A stretch of 64,000 nucleotides of DNA from Methylumidiphilus sp963753955 (GTDB lineage Bacteria > Pseudomonadota > Gammaproteobacteria > Methylococcales > Methylococcaceae): contig CAVWEM010000010.1 in NCBI GenBank assembly GCA_963753955.1, forward strand, positions 1-64,000. Reading direction: 5' to 3'. A program made the position numbers and the translations under genes. Under the pieces are notes generated by a model that was not told where the DNA came from, ran no database searches, and saw only the letters and a program-made list of their open reading frames with translations. The stretch's first letter is position 1. Each line of letters starts with the position of its first letter. This document shows, piece after piece, positions 26,875 to 36,067 of the stretch.

Positions 26875-27978
26875 ATGAGCTTGCCGCCTTCCCCCTTCGT
26901 CGTCGGACGGCCTTTGCGCCCGGACGAACCCATCTTCGGACGCGAGGAAGCCTTTGGCTTCGTCCATGAAAGCATGACGCGCTACGAGTCGGTCAATCTG
27001 GTCGGCGAGCGGCGCATGGGCAAGACCTCGCTCTTGCATCATCTGCTGGGCAATCCACCATCGAATGCCGATAGGCTGCTGGTGGAAGTGGATTTGCAGG
27101 CCAATGTCACCCAAGCCACCGATTTTTACGGGCGGGCCTTGCGGGGCATCCTGGCCGATCCCCGCGCCCAAGCTGCCGTGCCGGATGCCGCCGCCAGTCT
27201 TCAGCGCTTGCAGGACCAGCCACAAGCCAATTTTGACGAATTCGAGGGTTTGCTGCGCAGGCTGCGCGATGGCAAAAGCGTCCGCCCAGTGCTGCTGGTG
27301 GATGAATTGGAGCGCCTGCTCGAACCTCAATTCTCGGCGGGTTTCCCTTCTCCGGTCTTCTTCGACGGCCTGCGCTCGCTGCTCACCGCCGACCTGTTGG
27401 CCTTGGTCGTCGCCTCGCGCCTGACCCTGGCCGAGCATTTCGAGCGGCATCCGGCAGCGATGACCTCCACGTTTCCAAACTATCTCAAGCCGTTCACGTT
27501 GCGGGAACTGGATGACGCCGCCGCCGATTCGCTATTGATGCAAGGCATGGCCTGCGGCCTCAGTCTGGCCGAGGTGCAGGCGGCCAGGGCTTGGGCGGGG
27601 GGGCATCCTTGCAAGCTGCAATGCGCCGGGCAGGCTTGGGTTGAAGCCAAGTTCGGCAAGCACGATGCGGTATGGGCGCAGCAGCGTTATCAAGAATTGG
27701 CCGGGCAGGCGTGTTTGGCGCGGGTGCCTGCGACACCGGCACGGCTTAGGATCAAGCGGGCCGGGCGATGGTTGGCGCGGGGACCGCGTTGGCTAGGCGT
27801 TGATCTGCCGGTAAAGGTCGGCGGTTTGGCGCAACGGCTTGGCGTCAATCTCGGTTTGGTGGCGAAGTGGATCTTGGGCGTCATCGTCATCCTGTCGTTG
27901 ATTGCATGGCTTGCGGGTTGGTCGGATCTCGACACGATCAAGGAAAAACTGAAGGAACTCAAGGCATGGTTAGGTTAA
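26875..27978 (+). CDS. Membrane-anchored P-loop ATPase, STAND/AAA-like, unknown role
   Basis: The 367-residue protein starts MSLPPSPFVVGRPLRPDEPI and carries an entry motif IFGREEAF, Walker A GERRMGKTSLL (about residues 44-54) and Walker B PVLLVDELERLL (about 139-150). An arginine-rich sensor region follows. Near the C-terminus a hydrophobic helix (VAKWILGVIVILSLIAWLAG) predicts a membrane anchor, followed by a short charged tail. This FxGRE ... GxxRMGKTSLL design belongs to the nSTAND/AAA_16-like group. It shares the layout of the ATPase core of the next gene. ATG 26875 is preferred because the conserved region starts 10 residues later. Function unknown; signalling or defence is an inference. 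Confidence 0.75.
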   Translation: MSLPPSPFVVGRPLRPDEPIFGREEAFGFVHESMTRYESVNLVGERRMGKTSLLHHLLGNPPSNADRLLVEVDLQANVTQATDFYGRALRGILADPRAQAAVPDAAASLQRLQDQPQANFDEFEGLLRRLRDGKSVRPVLLVDELERLLEPQFSAGFPSPVFFDGLRSLLTADLLALVVASRLTLAEHFERHPAAMTSTFPNYLKPFTLRELDDAAADSLLMQGMACGLSLAEVQAARAWAGGHPCKLQCAGQAWVEAKFGKHDAVWAQQRYQELAGQACLARVPATPARLRIKRAGRWLARGPRWLGVDLPVKVGGLAQRLGVNLGLVAKWILGVIVILSLIAWLAGWSDLDTIKEKLKELKAWLG

Positions 27979-28053
27979 GCGATTTGACAAACCATTCTCC
28001 ATTTTTTGTGGAAAGGGGGCGGGGGAGGTTTTTTTTTGGAATGCCTAATGTTG

Positions 28054-28440
28054 CCGGCAGCAAATCCCCCCTAACCCCCCTTTTGCAAAGGGGGGAACCG
28101 ATTGGCTGTGCCGACGGGCGAGGCGATGGAGCAGGCGCAGGCCGGAATAAGTCCGCCCTGAACTTTGTTAATCTGTATCGAAGGGCGCGGCGCCGGGCGG
28201 GCGTTTCCGGCAATGACGACGCTCGCCGTGATGCGCAAGCAGGGATAAAGCGGTCATTTCGGCAGGGATGCCGAAATCCAGCGTCCAGGGATGGCAGTCT
28301 GCGGGCCAGGACTGGGCCTGAATCAGTCCTTTTTGCAACCCTCAAATTACCGTCCCTGGCCTGGATACCGGCACTCCCTGCCGGTATGACGGCATTCGGC
28401 CTCGTTCCCATTAAGCTTCGGCTTGGGAACGAGGTGTGGG
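28054..28440. repeat. Cluster of dispersed repeats
   Basis: The 529-base gap (27979-28507) holds CCCCCCTTTTGCAAAGGGGG at about 28074, a half unit of the GGCCGGAATAAG palindrome (from 28139), and the TTTCGGCAGGGATGCCGAAA unit with its inverted CCGGCACTCCCTGCCGGTAT partner (28257-28388). It also holds a perfect 11-bp inverted repeat CCTCGTTCCCA/TGGGAACGAGG (28400-28434). No gene is visible in it. Confidence 0.55.
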
Positions 28441-28507
28441 AAGCCCGTCCTGGGCGGAATCGAAAGGCTCCGGCTTCCCGGATCACCGCCGGACAAGGGG
28501 CGCGGCG

Positions 28508-30669
28508 ATGAGCATCTTGCGCTTCATCCTTTCCGGCTTGTGGCTGCCGTTCAGGCTGTATTTGCAGCCCTACCAATTCCACCAGGAAATCGCCGAACTG
28601 GCCCCGGATTTGCCATGGTTTTACAGTCTGTGGCAGGCGCGGCGGCATCTGCGCCGGGCCGAATTCCGCCATGCCTTGTACCGGCTGGGTGTGCAAGGGG
28701 CCATCGCCCTGTGTTGGGTGCCGCTGTGCCTTGGGGTTGTCGAAGCCTTGGGCTATCCGGTGGATTGGATGCGGGTGGCGGCCGGCGTGGCGACCGGCGT
28801 GGCGACCGGCGTGGCGGTCGGCGTGGCGTACGGCGTGACGGCCGTCGTGACGGCCGTCGTGGCGGTCGGCGTGGCGGTCGGCGTGGCGACCGGCGTGGCG
28901 TACGGCGTGGCGACCGGCGTGGCGACCGGCGTGGCGGATGTGCTAACTGTCATTCATTTCCCCACCCTGATCCTGCAACTTCCAGCCTCTCTGCTCTCCT
29001 GGCCAATCCACCGCTTATGGCCGCGAAGCAGCCGCTGGCTCTGGCGCATCCATCCCGTTCGTTGGGATGAAATCATCCTGCTGCCACTGCCCGGCCTGCC
29101 CGGCTTGCTTGCCACCCTCTACCGCCTCGATTCCACCGCTGGCCGTCTAGCCCTGGCCGAAACCGCCGCCCATCGCTACCAGTACCGTGCCGCTTACCGG
29201 GCCTGGGCGATGCTGGCGCAGGAGCAAGCCCATGGCATCGCCTCCTCGCCGGGCTTGGCCCAATTCCCCACCAGCCTGGATTGGCTGAACGAAGACACGC
29301 CATTGCCGGAAAGCTTGCGCGGCTTGCTGCTGTCATTGCGCGACATCAGCCGGGAAGCGGCCAGCGCCCTGGAAAGCGATTCGGCCACCAATCAACTGCG
29401 GCGGCTGGAAGCGGCGCGGGCTGCGCTGGAAACCCTGGGCAAGCAACACACAGGCGAGTTCGGCCCGGCGGTAAGGAAATGGACGGGCTTGGTCGATTCT
29501 GGATTGGCAGACGCCCGCCGCCGCCAGAGGCAGGAAGAACCGATCCCCCAAATCTACCATGGCGATGGCCGACCGCTGCGTCCCGATGGCCGCGCCGACG
29601 GGGAGACGCCGTTCAAGGGGCGGCGGGCCTTGTTCCGGCGTTTGGAGGAGGCTTTGGGCGGGGCGGAGGGCGGCGTTCGACTTATCTGCTGGTCGGCCAG
29701 CGGCGCAGCGGCAAGACTTCGGCGCTGTTGCAATTGGAGCGGCGGCTGGGCGCCCAAGTCGTGCCGGCCTTCCTCGACCTGCAAAGCGAGAAGCTGGGCG
29801 GCGCGAAGGATGCGGCCGGGCTGCTGCACGGCGTGGCCGACGCGGTGGCTGATGAGGCGCGGCGGCGCGGCGTGGTTTTGCCGGATTTGACCCGAAGGAT
29901 GCTGGACGCCGATCCATACCCGTCCTTCGGGCGTTGGTTGGACGCGGTGGAGAATGCCTTAGGGAATCGCCGCCTGCTGCTGTGCCTGGACGAGTACGAA
30001 GCCTTGGAACAAGGTCTTGCGGCGGGTCGCTTCGACGAGCGTTTGTTGATGGCCTTGCGCAACATCGTCCAACACCGCCGCCGGGTGGATGTGTTGCTGT
30101 CCGGCAGCCGCCAAATCGACGAACTGCCGCCGCGCTGGGCCAGTGCGCTCATCAATACCTTGGCCCTGACTATCAGTTTTTTGGAAGAGCCGGACGCCCG
30201 CGAATTGATCGTCTCGCCAGTGCAAAGCTTCCCATCGATTTATCGTGACGAAACGGTGGAGCGGATCTTGTTGCTGACCCATCGCCAGCCCTATCTGATC
30301 CAACTCCTCTGCGCCCTGCTGGTCGAGCGCATGAACAAGGCTGGGCGGATGCCGCCGGATTCGTGGGTCGAAGTGGACGATGTGGCCGCCGTGATTCCCT
30401 TGGCTTTGGAGCGCGGCGTGGGTTATTTCAGCGACTTGTGGCACGGGCAAGCCGGCGGGGAGACGGCGCAAAGGCTATTGGAAGCGCTGGCTGAAGCCGA
30501 GGATTTGACGCTGGATATCGCCGCGCTACGTTTGGTGGAACCCGACTCACGGGCTTTGAATGCCGCCTTGCGGATTTTGCAGCGGCGGGAGATCCTGGAG
30601 AAGGACGGGGAGCGTTACCGCATCCTCGTGCCGCTGGTCGGCGAGTATGTGCGAACACAACGGGGGTAG
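28508..30669 (+). CDS. Gly-Val-Ala repeat membrane protein fused to STAND-like ATPase (one frameshift)
   Basis: Joined across one frameshift (about 29665-29685), this is a protein of about 720 aa. Residues 1-90 include short hydrophobic stretches. Residues 91-144 are twelve four-residue units (mostly GVAx), giving glycine every fourth position, a glycine-zipper pattern able to pack in membranes. Residues about 150-205 hold further hydrophobic segments. A helical linker leads to a GR entry motif (FKGRRALFRRLEE), Walker A LLVGQRRSGKTSALL (about 29684-29727), Walker B RLLLCLDEYEALEQ and a winged-helix-like C-terminus. Residues after the shift match the ATPase of the preceding gene in layout. I do not recognise a named family. 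A membrane effector driven by a STAND switch is an inference. Confidence 0.7.
28784..28936 (+). repeat. 12-bp tandem repeat coding GVAx units
   Basis: Twelve consecutive 12-bp units of the form GGCGTGGCGACC, plus a 9-base partial, vary mainly at the last three bases (ACC, GTC, TAC, GCC). Units 5-7 have A or T changes that give TA and VV. All units keep the frame, so copy-number changes would lengthen or shorten the glycine zipper without breaking the gene. Confidence 0.9.
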
Positions 30670-30930
30670 TGTAACGCCGGTCACGCCCGCTACGACACTA
30701 AACGTCGCGGACGGGATGGCATATCCCGTCCGGCGGAGTTTAAATAAGGTCGGCGAATTGATGAATCCAGCATCTCCTTAACAAGACGTTTGCCCACCCT
30801 CCAATTGCGTGGGCCGACTCATCCTTTTTTCGTATTCCGAACAGCCCGAGGAATGCGGCGTTTTTCGGTTCCAAGCCGCAATCCGAAGCCGGTATACTTG
30901 CTGCCATATCCACCCCCACGGAGAAACCGC

Positions 30931-31524
30931 ATGTCCACCATCCAAGAAGAAATCTGGGAACTGTTCAGGGAAAGCGACCGCAAGTTCCGGGATAGCGTCG
31001 AGGAGTCCAAACGTCGGGAGGCTGAACTCGGCCGCAAGTTCCAGGAAACCGAACGCCAAATCCAGGAAACCTCCCGCAAGGTCAAGGAAGTCACCCAAGC
31101 CATCGGACGTCTCGGCAACCGCCTGGGTGAATTCGTGGAGGAGATGGTGCGTCCGTCGGTGGTGCGCTTGTTTCAGGAGCGCGGGATCGCCGTTCATGAG
31201 GTTTACCGCCGCGCCAGCGCAGAGCGGGACGGCGAGGCCATGGAGGTGGATTTGCTGGTGGTGAACGATACTGATGCCATTGTCATTGAAGTGAAAAGCG
31301 AGTTGTCCGTGAATGATGTCAAGGAACACCTCGCCCGCTTGGCGCGTTTCAAGAAGCTGTTTCCGAATTACCGTGGATTTCGGGTCATGGGCGCGGTGGC
31401 GGCGATGGTCACGCCGGATGATGCCGCACGATTTGCTTACCGTCAAGGGCTGTTCGTGCTGGGACAGAGCGGCGATACGGTGGTGATCCGCAACGATGCC
31501 GCGTTCCAGCCAGCGAGTTGGTGA
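30931..31524 (+). CDS. Coiled-coil PD-(D/E)XK nuclease-like protein (DUF3782-type)
   Basis: The 197-residue protein opens with a charged coiled coil (residues 1-68, with RKFQETERQIQETSRKVKEV). A restriction-endonuclease-like core follows, with D107 in MEVDLLVV and E120-x-K122 in IVIEVKSEL, the PD-(D/E)XK active-site pattern. It ends with QGLFVLGQSGDTVVI. Many such proteins occur in multiple copies in cyanobacteria and sulfur-oxidising or methane-oxidising gammaproteobacteria, with unknown function. It lies 261 bases downstream of the repeat ATPase on the same strand. Nuclease activity is inferred from the motif. Confidence 0.8.
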   Translation: MSTIQEEIWELFRESDRKFRDSVEESKRREAELGRKFQETERQIQETSRKVKEVTQAIGRLGNRLGEFVEEMVRPSVVRLFQERGIAVHEVYRRASAERDGEAMEVDLLVVNDTDAIVIEVKSELSVNDVKEHLARLARFKKLFPNYRGFRVMGAVAAMVTPDDAARFAYRQGLFVLGQSGDTVVIRNDAAFQPASW

Positions 31525-31602
31525 ATTCAGCGAAGCCGATCGGGATTTACAATCCTGTCCGTCACATTTCGCTTGAAGCGGTGTTATCCCTTGCCAACTC
31601 GG

Positions 31603-32682
31603 CTACAACCACCCCGCCTTTTTCAAGCGCAGATAAAGCAAGGTGCAGGCCAGACTCAAGCCGCCGAGAACCGCGTGGTAGCTGTACGGCCAGTCTAGCT
31701 CCGGCATGTTCTTGAAGTTCATGCCGTATAGGCTGAACACCATGGTTGGCAGGGCCAGGATCGCACCCCAGCCCGCCAAACGTTTGACGATTTCGTTCTG
31801 GCCCACGGTGACCAAGGCCAGATGGACCTGCATGGCGGCGGTGAGCATTTCCCTCATGCCGTCGATGGCCTGGTTGATGCGTTTGACGTGGTCGGAGATG
31901 TCGCGGTAATAAAACTGGATGTCCTCGCTGATGATGTTGCCATGGAACCGCGTCAGCTCGTTGCAGATGTCCAGCAAGGGCGTTGCCGCCCCGCGCAGCA
32001 GCAGCAGCTCATGCTTGAGATCATAAAGCTTTTCCAAGGTCTGCTGGTTGAAGCGATTCCTGAAAATGTCCTCCTCCAGCCGCTCGAACCGTTCCTGCAA
32101 GCCATCGACCACCGGCATGTAATGGTCGACGATGAAATCCATCAGGGCGTACAGCGCGAAACCCGGCCCCTTGGCCAGGTTCTCCGGCATGTTTTCGCAA
32201 CGTTCGCGAACCTTGGTAAAACTCAAGGGCGTGCCATGGCGGACGGTCACGATGAAGCGCGGGCCGACAAAAATATGGATTTCGCCGAACTGTAAGGCAT
32301 TGCGGTAAATCTGCGCGGTTTGCAGCACCAGGAAAAGCGAATCGCCATAGCCCTCCAGCTTCGGACGCTGATGGGCGCTGCGGGTGTCCTCGATGGCCAG
32401 CTCGTGCAGGCCAAATTCCTGCTGGATCTTGTCTAACAAGGCCGTGTTAGGCTCGCGCAGGCCTAGCCAGACGAAGGTGCCGTCTTGGGTGATAAACTCG
32501 CTGATTTGGTCGATGCCGATGTCCCCGACGCGCCGCCCGCCGGTGTAGGCGACACACTTCATGACCATGGCTTGGTAAGCCCGGCTGTTGCCGTCGGCAA
32601 TGTTGAAAACCGGCTTGGACAGTTCGGGCGGACTATCCTCCGTGTCGGTGGATTCGGACTCTGCATACAAGTTGTCGGCCAC
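31603..32682 (-). CDS. corA: Magnesium/cobalt transport protein CorA
   Basis: The 359-residue inner-membrane Mg2+ channel has a large N-terminal cytoplasmic funnel and two C-terminal helices. The selectivity motif GMN (LYGMNFKNMPEL) follows helix 1 near residue 315. The C-terminus ends with a Lys-rich stretch (LRLKKAGWL). Intact; convergent with the upstream accessory genes. Confidence 0.95.
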   Translation of the reverse strand: MADNLYAESESTDTEDSPPELSKPVFNIADGNSRAYQAMVMKCVAYTGGRRVGDIGIDQISEFITQDGTFVWLGLREPNTALLDKIQQEFGLHELAIEDTRSAHQRPKLEGYGDSLFLVLQTAQIYRNALQFGEIHIFVGPRFIVTVRHGTPLSFTKVRERCENMPENLAKGPGFALYALMDFIVDHYMPVVDGLQERFERLEEDIFRNRFNQQTLEKLYDLKHELLLLRGAATPLLDICNELTRFHGNIISEDIQFYYRDISDHVKRINQAIDGMREMLTAAMQVHLALVTVGQNEIVKRLAGWGAILALPTMVFSLYGMNFKNMPELDWPYSYHAVLGGLSLACTLLYLRLKKAGWL

Positions 32683-32958
32683 AACGGTTCCTCGTCAAAT
32701 GTTGGAATCCCAGGGCCGCGAGCCTACAAAGCTGCCGCGCCCTTGGGCTTGAAGGCGGAGGATTTTAACCCAAGCCTGCGGCTTCGGCCCATGGGCTTGC
32801 GACCTACACTCAATTTGGCATGGATAGACAGCCGCGCCCCAAAAACATGCAAAAATGAGAATTGTAAAGAAAACTTGACCTAAACCGGGCCTTAATGGTT
32901 TGCTTGCGCGGTTGTTGCCCTCCTCCGTTTGACTAACACCAACAATTAAAGGATTGCC

Positions 32959-33948
32959 ATGAAGAAATTCATCAACACTGTCGACAGCCTGCTTGACGAA
33001 AGCCTACATGGCTTCGCCAAGGCCCATCAAGACATCGTCCAATTCAACCAAGATCCGCGCTTTGTCCGCCGCGCCACCCCGGCTAAGCCGGGCAAGGTCG
33101 CGCTGATTTCCGGCGGTGGCTCGGGCCATGAGCCCCTACACTCCGGCTTCGTCGGCCTGGGGATGCTGGATGCCGCGTGCCCCGGCCAAGTCTTCACCTC
33201 GCCCACCCCGGATCAAATGATGATGGCTGCGCAGGCGGTGGAAAGCGGCGGCGGCGTGCTGTTCATCGTCAAGAATTACGCCGGCGATGTGATGAATTTC
33301 GAGATTGCCGCCGAAATGCTCGAATGCCTAAACGACAGCCTGCTGATCCATGACGACGTGTCCATTCCCGAACACCAAGGCATGGGTCGGCGCGGCGTGG
33401 CCGGCACCACGATAGTCGAGAAGATCCTTGGTGCAGCGGCGGAAGCAGGCTATGACCTCGCCGCTTGCAAAGCCCTGGGCGAACGGGCCGTACATGCCAC
33501 CGCCTCCATGGGCGTGGCCCTCACCAGTTGCACCGTGCCGGCCCTGGGCCACCCGACTTTCGACATCGCCGACAACGAAATGGAGATGGGCGTGGGCATA
33601 CACGGCGAGAAAGGCCGCGAGCGCGTCGCACTCGCCAGCGCCGGGGAAATCGTCGAGCGCCTTTGCGGAATCATCGCAGAGGAACTCAAGCCCGAATCAG
33701 GCCAGCCGGTGTTGCTGCATGTCAACGGCCTAGGCGGAACGCCGCTGATGGAGCTTTACCTGCTCTACCATCTGGCCGAACACTATTTCAGCCAGCGCGG
33801 CATCGTGATTGCCCGTTCCTTGGTCGGCAACTTCACCACCTCCCTGGACATGACCGGCGCCTCCCTCACGGTGACTCTGCTGGACGAGGAAATGACCCGG
33901 TTGTGGCACGCGCCGGTGCATACGGCGGCTTTGCGCTGGGGGGTTTGA
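32959..33948 (+). CDS. dhaK: Dihydroxyacetone kinase subunit DhaK
   Basis: It binds dihydroxyacetone covalently for phosphorylation. The 329-residue protein has the SGGGSGHEPLHSGFVG loop, IVKNYAGDVMNFEIA and the substrate-binding His region LGHPTFDIADNEMEMGVGIH. AAAGGA precedes the ATG. The DhaL nucleotide-binding partner and the DhaM phosphotransfer subunit, or the DhaL-like domain of ATP-dependent kinases, are missing downstream. An ATG at 33951 opens only 25 codons of no recognisable relation. The protein is therefore either orphaned or complemented elsewhere. Confidence 0.93.
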   Translation: MKKFINTVDSLLDESLHGFAKAHQDIVQFNQDPRFVRRATPAKPGKVALISGGGSGHEPLHSGFVGLGMLDAACPGQVFTSPTPDQMMMAAQAVESGGGVLFIVKNYAGDVMNFEIAAEMLECLNDSLLIHDDVSIPEHQGMGRRGVAGTTIVEKILGAAAEAGYDLAACKALGERAVHATASMGVALTSCTVPALGHPTFDIADNEMEMGVGIHGEKGRERVALASAGEIVERLCGIIAEELKPESGQPVLLHVNGLGGTPLMELYLLYHLAEHYFSQRGIVIARSLVGNFTTSLDMTGASLTVTLLDEEMTRLWHAPVHTAALRWGV

Positions 33949-34014
33949 CTATGGAAAAACCTAGCCTGTTGGAACGGCCCCGGGCCAAGAAGCAATCGAA
34001 AACGGGGACGCTCT

Positions 34015-34480
34015 ATGGCGTCGTCTGATCCACAAGTGCTGTTTCTATGCACGGGCAACTATTACCGCAGCCGCTTTGCCGAACTGCTGTTCAACCACCT
34101 GGCACCGTCCCATGGCCTACCTTGGCGGGCGTTTTCCCGTGGCATCGCGATTGAACTGGGCGTGGGTAATATCGGGCCAATCGCCGCGTCCACGCTGGCC
34201 GCGCTCATCCGGCGCAGCGTCGCGCTGGAAGCGGAACACCGCCATCCATTGCCCTTGGCCGAAACAGATTTAAGCTTCGCCGGCCACATCGTTGCCCTCA
34301 AGCGGGACGAACATCTGCCCATGTTGGCCGAAAAATTCCCAGGCTGGGTCGGGCGGGTCGAGTTCTGGCATGTCCATGACATCGACCAAGCGCACCCACG
34401 AGATGCGCTGCCGCAAATCGAGCGGGAAGTGTTGGGTTTGCTGGAGCGCTTGGTTTTGCAAAACCTCTCGCACGGGCTAA
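34015..34480 (+). CDS. Low-molecular-weight phosphotyrosine phosphatase-like protein
   Basis: The N-terminus VLFLCTGNYYRSRFAELLFN has the CX5R phosphatase loop (Cys-Thr-Gly-Asn-Tyr-Tyr-Arg), and WHVHDIDQAHPRD supplies a candidate general-acid Asp. The family ends near residue 155 (LLERLVLQNL). The actual frame runs on to 34878 through sequence of repeat character with no homology, so I place the end at a stop available in another frame at 34480. One indel near 34470 is assumed. Confidence 0.7.
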
Positions 34481-34500
34481 TATTCTTTCGAGGCACCTCC

Positions 34501-34548
34501 TATGTCCGCCGTCCTGCAAACCGACCCCGATTTATACGCCCAACGCTG
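34501..34548 (+). pseudogene. Possible 5' remnant of a lost gene
   Basis: A good start (GAGGCACCTCCT then ATG) opens MSAVLQTDPDLYAQR and stops after 15 codons at 34548. The peptide reads like the beginning of a larger protein, and nothing recognisable follows. The rest of the gap to 35000 is repeat-like: GCCGGCATCC type at 34903-34935 and CCCTTTGCAAAGGG at about 34941. Confidence 0.25.
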
Positions 34549-34902
34549 AGCCCTGTGCTTCCCCGGTTGCCGCACAACCGCCGCGTCAGGCACCATGCGA
34601 TCTTCCCGCAGACTCGCCTTGGCGTCGGCGGCGCTGTCGCCTGCTGGCTTTCCGATGCCATCGGCCCCTTACCACACATGAGTTTTCGGACCTTGAATCT
34701 TCATGGTCGGCCTTACCCCATTGCGTTTCGCCTGCTTTCCTGCCTACGCATCGGGCGCGGCGTCGCCGCCCCGTCCGCCAGGCTGGATACCTGGCCCGTG
34801 GCTGGCGGCTACCAGGGCGGGACTCCCACCGCTCGATTGTGCGGCCTTGCCAGGCCGCACCAGCAATTCTCATTTTGAACCGGCAAAGCAGCGGGATCCT
34901 TC

Positions 34903-34935
34903 GTCATTCCGGCAGGGATGCCGAAATCCAGCCTC
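34903..34935. repeat. Dispersed TTCCGGCAGGGATGCCGAAA repeat
   Basis: The sequence TCATTCCGGCAGGGATGCCG, then AAATCCAGC, matches the unit at 28255-28290 and, inverted, the one at 19256-19280. Part of the dispersed palindrome family in this window. Confidence 0.55.
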
Positions 34936-35053
34936 AATCCCACCCTTTGCAAAGGGTGAAGAAACAGGCGTAAACTGGCTTTGGCGAGAACCTGTCTGCC
35001 GCCGCCCCGCCATCATGGGCATGACTTTCAAAATTCAATGGGATCAACCAGTC

Positions 35054-36067
35054 ATGAATAGTGAAAAAACAATTTGGGAATCACTTCCCAGCCCACCCAG
35101 CACTTCGACACCGGCCATCCTCTTAGGCCTGGCTTTGCTGCTGGGGATCTGGACTTCTTACTATACGATACCCGCCGAATCGGAAGGGGTGTTGCTGCGG
35201 TTTGGCAAATACACCCACAAGGTTCCTCCCGGCCTGCATTTCAAACTTCCTTTCGGCATCGACAGTGTCATTGCCGTGCCTATCCAACGGCAGCAGAAAT
35301 TGGAATTCGGCTTCGCCACCCCCGGCCATTCCAATCCTGACCAAATCGGCGAGGAACCTGCGAAAGAAAAATCCATGGTCACCGGCGACCTCAACTCCGC
35401 GCTGGTCGAATGGATCGTGCAATACCGCATCACCGAGCCGGAGAATTATCTCTTCGACGTGCGCGAACCGGGAAAGACCTTGCGGGATCTGTCCGAAGCC
35501 GTGATGCGCGAGGTGATCGGCGACCGGACGGTCGATGAAATCATCACCATCGGACGGCAAGAGATCGAGGACACCGTCCTGGCCCGGATGCGCGAATTGT
35601 CGAAACGCTATCAACTTGGCGTCACCATCAACCAGGTGCAATTGAAAAACGTCAACCCGCCGGTGCCGGTGCAGCCCTCTTTCAACGAAGTGAACCGGGC
35701 GCAGCAAGACCGCGAGAATTCCATCAACTTGGCCAACGGCGAATACAATAAGGCGGTGCCGCGCGCCCGTGGCGAGGCCAACCAGAAAATACGCGCCGCC
35801 GAGGGCTATCGGTTCAAACGGGTCAACGAGGCGGAAGGCGATGCGACCGCGTTCAGCGCGGTGCTTGAACAATATCTCAAGGCACCGGAAGTGACCCGCG
35901 CCCGCATTTATCTGGAGACTTTGGGAGATGTGCTGCCCAAGGCCAGGCAAACCATCATCGTGGACGACTCGGTCCAGCAGATATTGCCGATGCTGCCGTT
36001 TCCTTCGCAGCCTTTGCCACAAGCCGCGCCGCAACCTTCGCCACAGCCCTCGGGAGAAGCCCAATGA
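35054..36067 (+). CDS. hflK: HflK, FtsH-associated prohibitin-family protein
   Basis: HflK forms with HflC a periplasm-facing membrane complex that controls FtsH proteolysis. After an N-terminal helix (AILLGLALLLGIWTSYYTI) comes a PHB/SPFH domain (ESEGVLLRFGKYTHKVPPGL) and a long helical region (NEVNRAQQDRENSINLANGE). The C-terminal tail is Pro/Gln-rich. The N-terminus is shorter than E. coli HflK, lacking the Gly-rich segment. Starts at 35015, 35021 or 35054 are possible; I prefer 35054. The stop overlaps the hflC start. Confidence 0.9.
   Translation: MNSEKTIWESLPSPPSTSTPAILLGLALLLGIWTSYYTIPAESEGVLLRFGKYTHKVPPGLHFKLPFGIDSVIAVPIQRQQKLEFGFATPGHSNPDQIGEEPAKEKSMVTGDLNSALVEWIVQYRITEPENYLFDVREPGKTLRDLSEAVMREVIGDRTVDEIITIGRQEIEDTVLARMRELSKRYQLGVTINQVQLKNVNPPVPVQPSFNEVNRAQQDRENSINLANGEYNKAVPRARGEANQKIRAAEGYRFKRVNEAEGDATAFSAVLEQYLKAPEVTRARIYLETLGDVLPKARQTIIVDDSVQQILPMLPFPSQPLPQAAPQPSPQPSGEAQ

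Noticed and set aside
28784..28936. 12-bp tandem repeats as a CRISPR array
   Set aside because: Units are directly adjacent with no spacers and keep the reading frame of the protein.
33951..34028. 25-codon frame after dhaK as a truncated dhaL
   Set aside because: The sequence (MEKPSLLERPRAKKQ) has no DhaL features such as the Asp-rich metal site.
34481..34878. C-terminal extension of the phosphatase frame
   Set aside because: The extra 130 residues are unlike the family and coincide with repeat-like DNA; a frameshift and stop near 34480 is more economical.
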